The notes under the pieces are model-generated. The model was not told where the DNA came from and did not search any database. It was given only the letters and a program-made list of their open reading frames with translations. Positions 44,370 to 52,650 of a DNA stretch of 64,000 bases are shown one piece after another (the first letter of the stretch is position 1; every line of letters starts with the position of its first letter). A program made the position numbers and the translations under genes. The stretch is from Vibrio zhugei. Lineage in GTDB: Bacteria; Pseudomonadota; Gammaproteobacteria; Enterobacterales; Vibrionaceae. Location of the stretch: the NCBI RefSeq assembly GCF_003716875.1, contig NZ_CP033077.1, positions 186,001 to 250,000 of the forward strand, given 5' to 3'.

Positions 44370-45275
44370 ATGAAGAAAGCGCTCTTATTAGGCACGTGTT
44401 TATGCGTGCCTTTCTTTGCTCATGCTGATTGGTTTGAAGAGAACACACCGTTAACCCAAGCACACCAACATCTGTTGGAAGGGGATTTAACCAGTATGTT
44501 CGACTCGATGGTTGAAGTATGGCAGTTAGATAAAAACAAAAATATTAGCGATCATTTGAATGATTTGCTGATGCAAGCACTGGAAGCGGATTGCGGTAAA
44601 GGGCTTGATAGCAAACAGTTTCCTAGCTGGATCAATGCCGTCACTCTGAGAAGAGTGAACATTCAAAGTCCTGGCCGAGATGTGTACCAAGCCATTATTG
44701 AAGCCTCCACAGGGAAACCGATCAGTGCGATTCGGCTAACTCAGTGGGTTGATAAAACCATTTCATCCGATACCAGCTTCAAAGAAGTGAAAGCCAGTGA
44801 TATCAACGATTATTCGCCAGCCACTCAAGATAGTAATAACAATGCGCATCACTATATACAGCGTTATAACCTGAATAATGCACTTTCTGTTGGTTTATAT
44901 CGCTTAGATATTACCGCAAGTGATCAGGAATCTTGGAGTACTTGGATTATTTTAGGCAAACAGAAAGCCCGACAGTCGGTGCGCTGGGCGTCGAAAGATC
45001 ACTGGAAGGTCGAAAAAAATGCCTTGTTGAATAAATATTGCCCGTTACCCAAATTGGGCGTGACGGTCTATGATTATGTCAAAGACGATTATAAACCTAT
45101 TTGGAAACACTCGTACGATTCTGATTACCCAACCTCACTACCGATTGATAGCCTGCCACCGAATAATTACGTCATGGCAATATCAATGACGCAGCAACGT
45201 TGGCAAGGACCTCTGATTCTAGAAAATTCACAAGTGATCAGTAAAACGTATACTGTCCCTAATAAAGAGAAATAA
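44370..45275 (+). CDS. vxrC: VxrC-like DUF2861 periplasmic protein
   Basis: 301 residues; signal peptide 1-19 (KKALLLGTCLCVPFFAHA, cut before DW). It starts three bases after vxrB, so it is co-transcribed. Contains a probable disulfide pair (Cys in EADCGKG and NKYCPLPKLG) and a two-part beta-rich region. No enzymatic motif is seen. Members have no known biochemical role. The position matches vxrC. Confidence 0.8.
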   Translation: MKKALLLGTCLCVPFFAHADWFEENTPLTQAHQHLLEGDLTSMFDSMVEVWQLDKNKNISDHLNDLLMQALEADCGKGLDSKQFPSWINAVTLRRVNIQSPGRDVYQAIIEASTGKPISAIRLTQWVDKTISSDTSFKEVKASDINDYSPATQDSNNNAHHYIQRYNLNNALSVGLYRLDITASDQESWSTWIILGKQKARQSVRWASKDHWKVEKNALLNKYCPLPKLGVTVYDYVKDDYKPIWKHSYDSDYPTSLPIDSLPPNNYVMAISMTQQRWQGPLILENSQVISKTYTVPNKEK

Positions 45276-45335
45276 AGACTAAAGCTCATTTCTGTTAAGC
45301 CGATAAGAAGAAAACATTCTGTTGGTTTAACTGGT

Positions 45336-46521
45336 ATGAATAAACAATCATTATTTAAATACAGTGCGTTAGTCCTTTCATTATTGTGTACAACACCGAC
45401 TTTTTCTGCCACGCCATACTCTATTGAAGCTCGTGGTGATGGTATGGGAGGTGTGGGTGTTGTATCAGCTTCCTATCTGACGGCTCCTTTTTATAATCCT
45501 GCATTGACGGCCATTTACCGGCGTAACGACGATGCAGGAATGATCTTACCTAGTGTCGGTGTCACTTATGATGACCAAGACCAAATGCTTGATTTGATTG
45601 ACCGGCTGGCAGATTTATTGGATGCCTCTGGTGACACTGTCACTCAAGAGCAAATTGATGAAATGGATAGCCACGCTTAACCAATTGGATGATTCTGAGT
45701 TCAATGGTGAGCTGGGTGGCGCTTTTGCGATAGGGGTTCCCAATCCTTATTTATCAATGAATATTTTTGGTAAAGCCTATTCAGAAACTTACGTCACGGC
45801 GGATGTCGGTGAGTGTGGTACGCCAAGCGATAAAAACGCCTGCACATTACAACGCGCTCGTAATACCACTATTGACTCTGTCTCTGTTGCGGTCGCAGAA
45901 GTTGGAGTGGCGATGGCTCGCTATAGTACGGTATTTGGACAGCATATGGCATTTGGTATATCGCCAAAATTGCAGCGCGTGTATACCTATGTCTATCAAG
46001 CAACCCCTGATAATTTTGATTTAAAAGACATCACAAAAAATAGTGGTGTCGATAACATGATAAACCTCGATGCCGGTGCACTTTGGTTTTATGGTCCTTA
46101 TCGGCTCGGCTTTTCGGCTGCAAACTTAGTGCCTCACGATATTGAAACCCAATCCGTCACCGCCTCAGATGGTTCATTACTCCAGTACTCCTATAAAATG
46201 CGTCCTCTTTATACGATCGGTGCAGGTATTGTTGCGGACTTCTTTACCTTGAGTGTCGATTACGATCTGAATGAATTGGGACGATACGATGCATTTGACG
46301 ATAATCTACAAATGCTCAGAGTAGGGGCAGAGGTTGATTTGCTACGACAGTTGCAGTTACGGATCGGGTATAAAAAGAATGTTGCTTATTCTGGCCGAGA
46401 GCCGACTTATACTGCTGGCATTGGTTTGGCGCCACTGGGTTTGTTTCAATTGGACGTGGCGGCGAGTTACACAAATGAAGATTCGATGGGCGCTTACATA
46501 AACTTCCTTGCTAGTTATTAG
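45336..46521 (+). pseudogene. vxrD: VxrD-like TraF-family outer membrane protein, frameshifted
   Basis: Two frames read one protein of about 394 residues. The first (from ATG 45336) gives a signal peptide (LLCTTPTFSA), then TPYSIEARGDGMGGVGVVSASYLTAPFYNPAL and stops at 45680 after EQIDEMDSHA. The second frame, shifted by +1, resumes in the overlap as ATLNQLDDSEFNGELGG and runs to 46521 with a beta-rich, FadL/TraF-like pattern ending in an aromatic strand. The break lies near 45660-45680, most simply one extra base. No slippery heptamer is seen, so it looks like a mutation or a sequencing error rather than programmed shifting. The gene belongs to the vxr operon. Confidence 0.8.
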
Positions 46522-46561
46522 ATTTCACTTTATATTCGGTCTCCGAACTAAGGAGTAAACA

Positions 46562-46720
46562 ATGTTTGAAGATCTACCAACGATGACTCATGCTGAACAA
46601 CAAGAAGCCGTCGAGAAAATTCAAGAAATGATGCGCCAAGGTATGAGTTCTGGGGAAGCGATCAAGTTAGTCGCTAACGAGATTCGAGAAGCTCAGAAAA
46701 TCAACAAAGCACAGTCGTAA
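46562..46720 (+). CDS. vxrE: VxrE, UPF0181 (YoaH-like) small protein
   Basis: 52 residues, with AGGAG just before the ATG at 46562. The sequence contains [19 protein letters not shown] and [21 protein letters not shown] motifs ([17 protein letters not shown]) of the UPF0181 family. It is soluble, helical and of unknown function. It closes the five-gene vxr block, and its place matches the last gene of that operon in V. cholerae. Confidence 0.8.
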   Translation: MFEDLPTMTHAEQQEAVEKIQEMMRQGMSSGEAIKLVANEIREAQKINKAQS

Positions 46721-46723
46721 TTC

Positions 46724-46753
46724 CCAAAGCACCGTCATGGTGCTTTATTTTTC
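46724..46753 (+). terminator. Terminator of the vxr operon
   Basis: Stem AAAGCACC / GGTGCTTT with a 5-base loop and ATTTTTC after it. Confidence 0.85.
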
Positions 46754-46919
46754 GCGCCATGCATCACGATCACTTCTAAACGTGAATACCTCTATTTTCC
46801 CGCCGTAATCTGAGCGATGTCAATTAAGTCACTTTGAATGGCATAATCCTAGTGCACTATAACTAATTGATGTCCCCATTCAACGATATACTGACAACGC
46901 GATAGACGCGACAGTGTCA

Positions 46920-47126
46920 CTATTTATCATGTTGTTCTACACCGGAACGATGTTGCATTCTCGGCATAAACGCGCAGCAATAGCGATGAATTATGATCGC
47001 CGATCCCAATAGTACAAACAGGTTCAGAGCCCATTGCTGAGAAGAAGCAAAATAGATATAGCCGCTAAGAACCAAGGCGAGTAGGGATGTTATGGTACTT
47101 AAATACGTTTTTATACGTCGTGTCAT
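46920..47126 (-). CDS. Small membrane protein of unknown function
   Basis: 68 residues from the ATG at 47126, which has GAGGGA eight bases upstream. Two hydrophobic segments (YLSTITSLLALVLSGYIYF and NLFVLLGSAIIIHRY) separated by SSQQWAL, then a basic tail. No family recognised. A longer frame upstream has no better start. Two Cys sit after the second segment. It is a single-gene unit. Confidence 0.5.
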   Translation of the reverse strand: MTRRIKTYLSTITSLLALVLSGYIYFASSQQWALNLFVLLGSAIIIHRYCCAFMPRMQHRSGVEQHDK

Positions 47127-47645
47127 GATCGTTCCCTCTATGTCAGTCTTGTGCTTTAACGCCATCATTGTTGTGACGCATATGACGCTGTCACGTAATG
47201 ATGAACAAGATAAACGTCAACACATGGATTTATTTGCTACACTAAGTGGAGAAAGTGACATAATGATGACTTATCCACAGTTATTCCATTTATGTGGCGC
47301 AAGATTAGATTATAGCCAATGATGTATTGAAGCAGTATGTGCATTGTTGTTTATACATATCTATCATCTATAAATTTGAAACGTGTCATACTTGAAACCA
47401 TTGTTTCCTTAAGCGACACAATCAAATTTTGGATCCTATGTTAAACAGTTACGTCTCGATTGTTGTATTTATGCACATATTATTCATTCTACAGATGCTC
47501 TGTAGTGAAATCTCATTATGGTGAATGGGAACGTTCCATAGTGCTCGGTAATGTGGTAAATATCATAAAAACGAGGTGTTTTATAATATACTTTACTCAT
47601 TAAAGCGCTTATAATGAATGACTACATTTATTATGAGGTATCTTC
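47127..47645. other. Intergenic region with a lone DnaA-box sequence
   Basis: About 520 bases. One perfect DnaA-type nonamer TTATCCACA at 47271-47279. No further boxes cluster with it. TATAAT at 47610-47615 may be the -10 of the 32-residue gene downstream. Confidence 0.35.
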
Positions 47646-47744
47646 ATGACTGAAAAATCTGCTTACTTATACTATCTTGGCTTGGCAGCGACGCTCTCAT
47701 TTGGCTTTGCATTCTTTGTGTTTTTCTTAGCCGTCACTAAATAA
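47646..47744 (+). CDS. Tiny single-span membrane protein (32 aa)
   Basis: 32 codons, ATG at 47646 with GAGGT about six bases before it. The peptide starts MTEKSAYLYYLGL, continues with a hydrophobic core rich in Phe, and ends AVTK. One transmembrane helix, N terminus polar, C terminus Lys. A TATAAT sits about 30 bases upstream, and an inverted repeat (TCCATCATGG / CCATGATGGA, 47755-47787) follows. The combination of promoter, ribosome site, single helix and hairpin argues for a real small gene. No name can be given. Confidence 0.55.
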   Translation: MTEKSAYLYYLGLAATLSFGFAFFVFFLAVTK

Positions 47745-47754
47745 TGACTATCAT

Positions 47755-47787
47755 CCATCATGGTATTATTGGCATTCCATGATGGAT
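47755..47787 (+). terminator. Hairpin after the 32-residue ORF
   Basis: Ten-base arms TCCATCATGG / CCATGATGGA with a 13-base loop. No T-run, so terminator function is uncertain. Confidence 0.45.
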
Positions 47788-48266
47788 AAGTGGCTCGTTT
47801 GGTGGGCAGAAAAAAGATACGCTGTCACTTAATAATCTCGAGCAAAGACTCTCGGTATATGACCAGTAACAACGTTTCAGTATCAGTAGATATCATTTTT
47901 TATACAACAGCTTTTAATGAGTCAGTGCGTGATTAGATTGCCAGCCTCGATAATCTGTTGCCAGTCGGTATCGAGTAAGAGCAAATCGGGTTCAATGATT
48001 CAGCTAATCTCTTTATTCACCAGCGGCCTCATCATTTACTTTTAGTGCGCATTATATGTGTTATGTTAAATTGTAATGACAGTGATGCTCGACTCACGGT
48101 CATGGCTTATTCAGTATCCTCTCCCATTCGTTTGCACAGTAAGGTTATGATGAGCCGTGTATTAAACATAACTATTTACCATAAAATACCTAATAATCAG
48201 TTAGTTATCTTTTCAGATACTGAACTGATTATTAGTCTTTACAACATTCGTTAACACACAGTGCGG
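47788..48266. other. Intergenic region with coding-like debris and a long hairpin
   Basis: About 480 bases. On the minus strand a short frame near 47930-48003 reads IIEPDLLLLDTDWQQIIEAG before a stop, with an in-frame stop just upstream, suggesting decayed coding sequence. Arms CTAATAATCAGTT (48190-48202) and AACTGATTATTAG (48223-48235) form a perfect 13-bp inverted repeat downstream of mtgA. Confidence 0.4.
48190..48235 (-). terminator. Possible mtgA terminator (13-bp hairpin)
   Basis: Stem of 13 perfect pairs plus a further 5 pairs after three mismatches around a TTTC loop. On the minus strand TATTTTAT follows. It lies 31 bases after the mtgA stop. Confidence 0.5.
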
Positions 48267-48968
48267 CTACTCTAAGCTTATTGGACCCAAGTTTCTCATT
48301 TGTCCAAGTACCCAGTTGACGCGCTGATGAACATAATCGGTCATGGGCACCGGATGAATCTCATAAGGATTGGGTAATACAACGGCTAATTGCGCGGCTT
48401 GATAGCGACTGACTTGACTGGCATTAATCCCAAAGTAATGTTGAGCGGCGGCTTGTACGCCATAAATACCTGGTCCAAATTCAATGACATTGAGGTACAC
48501 CTCCATAATGCGTTCCTTTCCCCAAATCAGTTCCAGTACGAGAGCAATGTATAATTCATAGGCTTTACGAACATACGTATGACTCGGAAATAAAAACACA
48601 TTTTTAGCGGTTTGCTGAGTAATGGTGCTCGCGCCACGATCAGGCCCTCCAGGCCCACTGGTATTGATGACTTTCCATAGCGCATGAAAATCTACTCCCC
48701 AATGCTCCGGAAAACGTTGGTCTTCCGAGGCCATGACCGCCAATGGTAAGGCGGGAGAAATTTTCTTCATCGGTACCCACTGATGTTCAATATGATTCGG
48801 GTAGCCAGCGATAGGAAATAGCGTGCGGTGGATCTCCCACCCCCAAATTGGCGGATTGACGAACTTTAGAATCAGCGCAAGTATAATTGAAGCGCCTAGT
48901 AATATGGCCATCAGCCACATTACGGTTTTTTTTATTCGGGCTATTATGAGGGATTTCAGTCTGGCCAC
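48267..48968 (-). CDS. mtgA: Monofunctional peptidoglycan transglycosylase MtgA
   Basis: 233 residues. One membrane anchor (about 17-38), then the GT51 fold: catalytic Glu in MASEDQRFPEHWGVD, GASTITQQTAKNVFL, and KERIMEVYLNVIEFGPGIYG with the second catalytic Glu region. It lengthens glycan strands from lipid II. Length is standard for MtgA. It lies 32 bases downstream of the hydroxyacid dehydrogenase gene, but the two are unlikely to be related in function. Confidence 0.94.
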   Translation of the reverse strand: MARLKSLIIARIKKTVMWLMAILLGASIILALILKFVNPPIWGWEIHRTLFPIAGYPNHIEHQWVPMKKISPALPLAVMASEDQRFPEHWGVDFHALWKVINTSGPGGPDRGASTITQQTAKNVFLFPSHTYVRKAYELYIALVLELIWGKERIMEVYLNVIEFGPGIYGVQAAAQHYFGINASQVSRYQAAQLAVVLPNPYEIHPVPMTDYVHQRVNWVLGQMRNLGPISLE

Positions 48969-49000
48969 ATCGTTTCCTATTCGAATTACGTTGACTGTCT

Positions 49001-49948
49001 TTAAATAAGATTAGTACGGATATAAGTTAAGAGATTATCAAACGCGATCTTGAAGTACATTTCGTAACTATTGCGTTCAACGTACCCTAAATGCGGAGTG
49101 GCTGTCACATTGGAGAGAGATAACAACAATTCGTTTTCAGGGGTCGCAGGCTCAATATCAAAAACGTCGATAGCGGCTTGTTTGGTCGGATGATGACGTA
49201 GCTCATGATAGAGTGCGTTAGGTTCAACCAGCTCTGCTCGGCTCGTATTAACAAACAATGAATCAGACTTCATCAGTTGCAAATCTGATTTTGTGACAGT
49301 GTGACGTGTTTGATCATTAAGACGCAGATGTAATGAGATGATATCGCTCTCGCTAAAAAAATGCGCTCGAGATGGCGCGATAAGGTAACCATCTTGTTGA
49401 GCGATGTGCCGAGACCGCTCACTTCCCCAAATCACAACGGTCATACCAAAGGCGCGTGCGTAGTTCGCAATGCGCTTGCCGATTTTTCCATAGCCCCATA
49501 TGCCTAGCTGCAACCCATCCAGTGTCCGCCCTAACCTTTGCATATTGTTCTGTTGCCAATGACCTTGACTCAGATAGTGGCAATAGGAAGGAATCATTCG
49601 TGTTGCAGCCATCATTAGCGCCCAACACAATTCTGCTGGAGCGACGGGCGAGCCACGTCCTTCTAATACGGTGATGCCGTATTGGTTGCAAGCCGTCATA
49701 TCGATATGTTGACTGATCTTGCCAGTCTGACTGATAACCTTTAAGTTAGGTAATTGGGATAATAAGTTAGCATCAATTGCTGTACGTTCTCGGATTAAGA
49801 CCAGCGCTTCAATGTCGTGTAATTGTTTAATGAGTTCGTCTTCTGAGTCGCTCCCATTGAAAATAGTGACCTCGTGGTCTACTAATGTGGTAAAGCATGG
49901 TAAATCCTTCACCACATTTTGATAATCATCCAGAATCCCGATTTTCAT
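49001..49948 (-). CDS. D-isomer-specific 2-hydroxyacid dehydrogenase family protein
   Basis: 315 residues from the ATG at 49948, eight bases after AAGGA; an ATG two codons earlier is too close to that site. NAD-binding loop GIWGYGKIGKRIANYARAFGM, catalytic Arg in NTSRAELV, Glu in DIEPATPEN and His in TPHLGYVERN. The exact substrate (glyoxylate, hydroxypyruvate or other) cannot be read. A typical housekeeping-like member, with no linked pathway genes. Confidence 0.87.
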   Translation of the reverse strand: MKIGILDDYQNVVKDLPCFTTLVDHEVTIFNGSDSEDELIKQLHDIEALVLIRERTAIDANLLSQLPNLKVISQTGKISQHIDMTACNQYGITVLEGRGSPVAPAELCWALMMAATRMIPSYCHYLSQGHWQQNNMQRLGRTLDGLQLGIWGYGKIGKRIANYARAFGMTVVIWGSERSRHIAQQDGYLIAPSRAHFFSESDIISLHLRLNDQTRHTVTKSDLQLMKSDSLFVNTSRAELVEPNALYHELRHHPTKQAAIDVFDIEPATPENELLLSLSNVTATPHLGYVERNSYEMYFKIAFDNLLTYIRTNLI

Positions 49949-50061
49949 GCCCATTTTCCTTAGCAGCACCTTACTGATATCGCCCGTTTACCGCAGTTGC
50001 GATAATCCACTAGCTTGTCTGTCATGCTACAGAGTTGACTTAAGTTTTATGTCAAGTTTGT

Positions 50062-50715
50062 TCAAATACTTTGCGATGAGTTTAAATAGGCGCTGACGTA
50101 ATCCAGCCACTGAGCAGGCTGACCATAAAACCGAGTATGGTCTAAAACCCTGAGTAGGCCATCGCCCTGCTCAATAAGAAGGGTTGGAAAGCCTTGCCCA
50201 CCAACAGAACGCAGCCATTGCTGCGATTTTTCGATATGTCGCTGAGTTTCATTGCCCAACAGGCGTCGAAAGGTGTCAATAAACGTGGCCGAGTTGATCC
50301 CCATTTCAGTGGCTAAGTCAGTAAGGTGCTGAATATCGGCAAGCGAGCGTCCTTCGACAAATTGTGAATATTGCATGCGATGTAAAAAACAGACGGCATC
50401 CATCGACAAGACCTCTGCAGCTAATAATGCGGTAATGGGCGTGTCTGAATCGAGAATGCGTTGCTTATCATTGAGTAATTTTTCGTAGTAAATATCGCTG
50501 AATACTTGTCCGGTCAACTGAGTGACTCGCTTATCCATGGCGATAATCTGCTGTTTAAAACCCTCTGGGAGCGGTTTTTTATTTATCCCTGAGAATAATC
50601 CACCACCATGAAGCGTGATGGTGAAGCGAGGATCTCGCGCTAATGCTTGGATTAAAGGAGCTGCGGCATAACACCAACCACATTGCGGGTCCATTATATA
50701 GTGTAAGGTTGTCAT
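50062..50715 (-). CDS. DsbA-family thioredoxin-fold protein
   Basis: 217 residues from the ATG at 50715. Active-site motif CGWC in MDPQCGWCYAAAPLI, cis-Pro in GGQGFPTLLIEQ. No signal peptide, so cytosolic, of the FrnE/protein-disulfide-isomerase branch. Helical insertion between the halves is typical. Role in disulfide exchange is expected; substrate unknown. Confidence 0.82.
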   Translation of the reverse strand: MTTLHYIMDPQCGWCYAAAPLIQALARDPRFTITLHGGGLFSGINKKPLPEGFKQQIIAMDKRVTQLTGQVFSDIYYEKLLNDKQRILDSDTPITALLAAEVLSMDAVCFLHRMQYSQFVEGRSLADIQHLTDLATEMGINSATFIDTFRRLLGNETQRHIEKSQQWLRSVGGQGFPTLLIEQGDGLLRVLDHTRFYGQPAQWLDYVSAYLNSSQSI

Positions 50716-50817
50716 GAACATTCCATTGTATAATTGTACGTTTATAGCACTTTAAATTAGCGCAAAGTTGGCCTAAAGAATACGAAATAAAGGTGATAAG
50801 CTGAGGGAGTACACAAA

Positions 50818-50845
50818 TAAAAAGCCATCTCTGAGAGTATGGCTT
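50818..50845 (-). terminator. Terminator of yciH
   Basis: On the minus strand, stem AAGCCAT / ATGGCTT with a 10-base loop, followed by TTTATTT. Confidence 0.7.
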
Positions 50846-50874
50846 CAATGCTATCTTGAGTGCAGAGTTATCGA

Positions 50875-51186
50875 TTAACCACCGGCCAATTTAACTGTAT
50901 GCCCTTTTTTTTCTAAGTGCGTTTTAATTTTATCGCGCATGTCACCTTGAATTTCAATACTGCCGTCCTTTACCGAACCACCACAGCCACACACTTTTTT
51001 CAATTCAGCGGCTAGCAGTTTCAACGGCGCATCATCCATATCCAAACCTTTGACCACCGAGACACCTTTTCCTTTACGACCTTTGGTTTCACGATGAATA
51101 CGAACAATGCCGTCTCCTTGAGGTCGAGCTTTCTTTTCCGGTTCTGGTTGAATACGACCAACGTCGGTTGAATACACTAATGTCAT
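50875..51186 (-). CDS. yciH: YciH, SUI1/eIF1-family translation factor-like protein
   Basis: 103 residues. SUI1 domain: GDGIVRIHRETKGRKGKGVSVVKGL followed by LKKVCGCGGSVKDGSIEIQGDMRDKI. Bacterial YciH resembles eIF1 and inhibits translation initiation in some tests under stress. The N-terminal 25 residues are a charged tail. Its neighbour DUF3319 gene is 28 bases upstream and may share the transcript. Confidence 0.93.
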   Translation of the reverse strand: MTLVYSTDVGRIQPEPEKKARPQGDGIVRIHRETKGRKGKGVSVVKGLDMDDAPLKLLAAELKKVCGCGGSVKDGSIEIQGDMRDKIKTHLEKKGHTVKLAGG

Positions 51187-51214
51187 AATATTCTACTTCT
51201 TTATTGAGTTGTGC

Positions 51215-51586
51215 TTATTTGCCTTCTGCTCGCTTTTTCGCGATAAGATATGCTTCAATATGTTTTTGTATGGCAAGCTTGGAGCCTTTAATCAAACGAC
51301 CATTGAAGAAGCAGTACCAAGCATTGGCCGCGCCAGTGTCATTTTTGATGGTATAACCGTTAAAGTTTTCTTGGGCGCCAGCGTGTGCGGAATCGTCTTT
51401 TTTCGGTTGTAAGGATTCGAATTCCTTGGGATCAATTAAGGATGCGGTATCGCACCACCAATCAATACTTTTCTTTACTGCAGCCAGACTGCCCGTGATA
51501 ACATGCTTTTTTATTCGGGCTTGCCAAACTTCAGTGGAATCAGAAGTAGATTGCAATTGAATCCCTCGATAAATTGATACAGCCAT
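51215..51586 (-). CDS. DUF3319 protein
   Basis: 123 residues. Pattern IYRGIQLQSTSDSTEVWQARIKKHVITG and a second half KNDTGAANAWYCFFNGRLIKGSKLAIQKHIEAYL, two related halves with W/F and K motifs typical of the vibrio DUF3319 family. Two-fold internal likeness (xxTGSLAAVKKSIDWW and KGSKLAIQKHIEAY) is visible. Function unknown. Confidence 0.82.
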   Translation of the reverse strand: MAVSIYRGIQLQSTSDSTEVWQARIKKHVITGSLAAVKKSIDWWCDTASLIDPKEFESLQPKKDDSAHAGAQENFNGYTIKNDTGAANAWYCFFNGRLIKGSKLAIQKHIEAYLIAKKRAEGK

Positions 51587-51678
51587 AAGCGCTCGCTACT
51601 CTTGTTTCATTTGGTTAGTATAAATAATAATTGTATATTTTAGCTTAGCAAGTCTCTTTGTGTCTAAACTTCGAGTTT

Positions 51679-52650
51679 ATGGTGTTTTCATTGAAAAAAA
51701 ATTCCCCAGAGTTCACAGATCCGCTGCAGGTACGCCGCAATCGAGTTATTTTAAGAAATCCGCTAACAGTTGAGGATTTTCAAGATATTACCCAAAATGG
51801 GTATGCAAAACGTTCCTGCATTGCCATGGTAAAAGATTGGAATTTGTTTCTAGAGTTTTGCCAGTTAAAGCAAGTGAGTCCGTTACCCGCCTCTACAACG
51901 GCGATTCGCCTATTTTTTGAGAAAGAAGCCCGTTCACGGAAGTTCTCAACACTACGTCGTTATTCCATCACTATTAGTACGCTTCACAAATTGTCCGGAT
52001 ACAGTGATCCCACTCGAACTCAACCCATTCGACAATTGTTAATGCAACTGCGTATCGACAAACATGGCGATGGTAAGCAAGCGGAAACGTTTACCGCGAC
52101 GCATTTACACCATCTGCATCAAACGTTAATACGCAGTGATGTGATTAAAGATATTCGTGATCTTGCGATTTACCATGTGATGTTTGAATGTGCGTTGAAG
52201 CGTGGTGAGCTCAAGCAATTGGATATTACGCAATGCGTCTATGAAGACAACCGACTGATGATTATCCTTGGTGAGACTCATTATCAATTATCTGAACAGG
52301 GGCAAATCGCGCTTCAGCGTTGGCAGCAACAAGTCGGTCTTGATACTGGCCCGCTATTTCGTGGTATTAACCGCCATGGGCATATCTCATCAGCACCACT
52401 GGATGATTCATCCATTTATCGCGTATTGCGTCATGCCGGTGAGCGATTGGGACAACCTGGTCTGAAATTTTCGGGGCAATCAACGCGAATAGGCGCGGTG
52501 AAAGAGCTGTCAAAACAAGGCTATAAACCTCGAGAAATCCAAGCGTTTGGTCGGTGGCTCAGTGCTGCAATGCCGTATCAGTATCTTGGGCAGACCCATA
52601 CGGCAGAGCAAGAAAAACTTAAGTTCTTATCGTTCAAACCTTGGGATTGA
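51679..52650 (+). CDS. Lone tyrosine recombinase/phage-type integrase
   Basis: 323 residues from the ATG at 51679; TTG 51658 is an alternative. SAM-like N-terminal domain (RSCIAMVKDWNLFLEFC) and a catalytic domain with Arg175 (CALKRGELKQL), Arg270 (SGQSTRIGAV), Trp293 and Tyr302 (AMPYQYLG). The usual His before the second Arg is Gln267. It overlaps ddl tail to tail by 17 bases. No attachment sites, phage or integron genes accompany it, so it is probably a resident gene of vibrio chromosomes rather than an element's integrase. Confidence 0.82.
   Translation: MVFSLKKNSPEFTDPLQVRRNRVILRNPLTVEDFQDITQNGYAKRSCIAMVKDWNLFLEFCQLKQVSPLPASTTAIRLFFEKEARSRKFSTLRRYSITISTLHKLSGYSDPTRTQPIRQLLMQLRIDKHGDGKQAETFTATHLHHLHQTLIRSDVIKDIRDLAIYHVMFECALKRGELKQLDITQCVYEDNRLMIILGETHYQLSEQGQIALQRWQQQVGLDTGPLFRGINRHGHISSAPLDDSSIYRVLRHAGERLGQPGLKFSGQSTRIGAVKELSKQGYKPREIQAFGRWLSAAMPYQYLGQTHTAEQEKLKFLSFKPWD

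Noticed and set aside
45650..45690. Programmed frameshifting in the vxrD-like gene
   Set aside because: No slippery heptamer or stimulating structure is evident; a plain insertion or sequencing error is simpler.
47271..47279. DnaA box TTATCCACA as a replication origin
   Set aside because: Only one box, with no AT-rich unwinding region, repeats or dnaA/parAB/rctB genes near.
48045..48254. 69-codon plus-strand frame
   Set aside because: It runs through the 13-bp hairpin and has no ribosome site; judged random.
51679..52650. Integrase gene as a sign of a prophage or genomic island
   Set aside because: No phage, plasmid or tRNA attachment site is near; both neighbours (DUF3319 and ddl) are ordinary chromosomal genes and the ends overlap.
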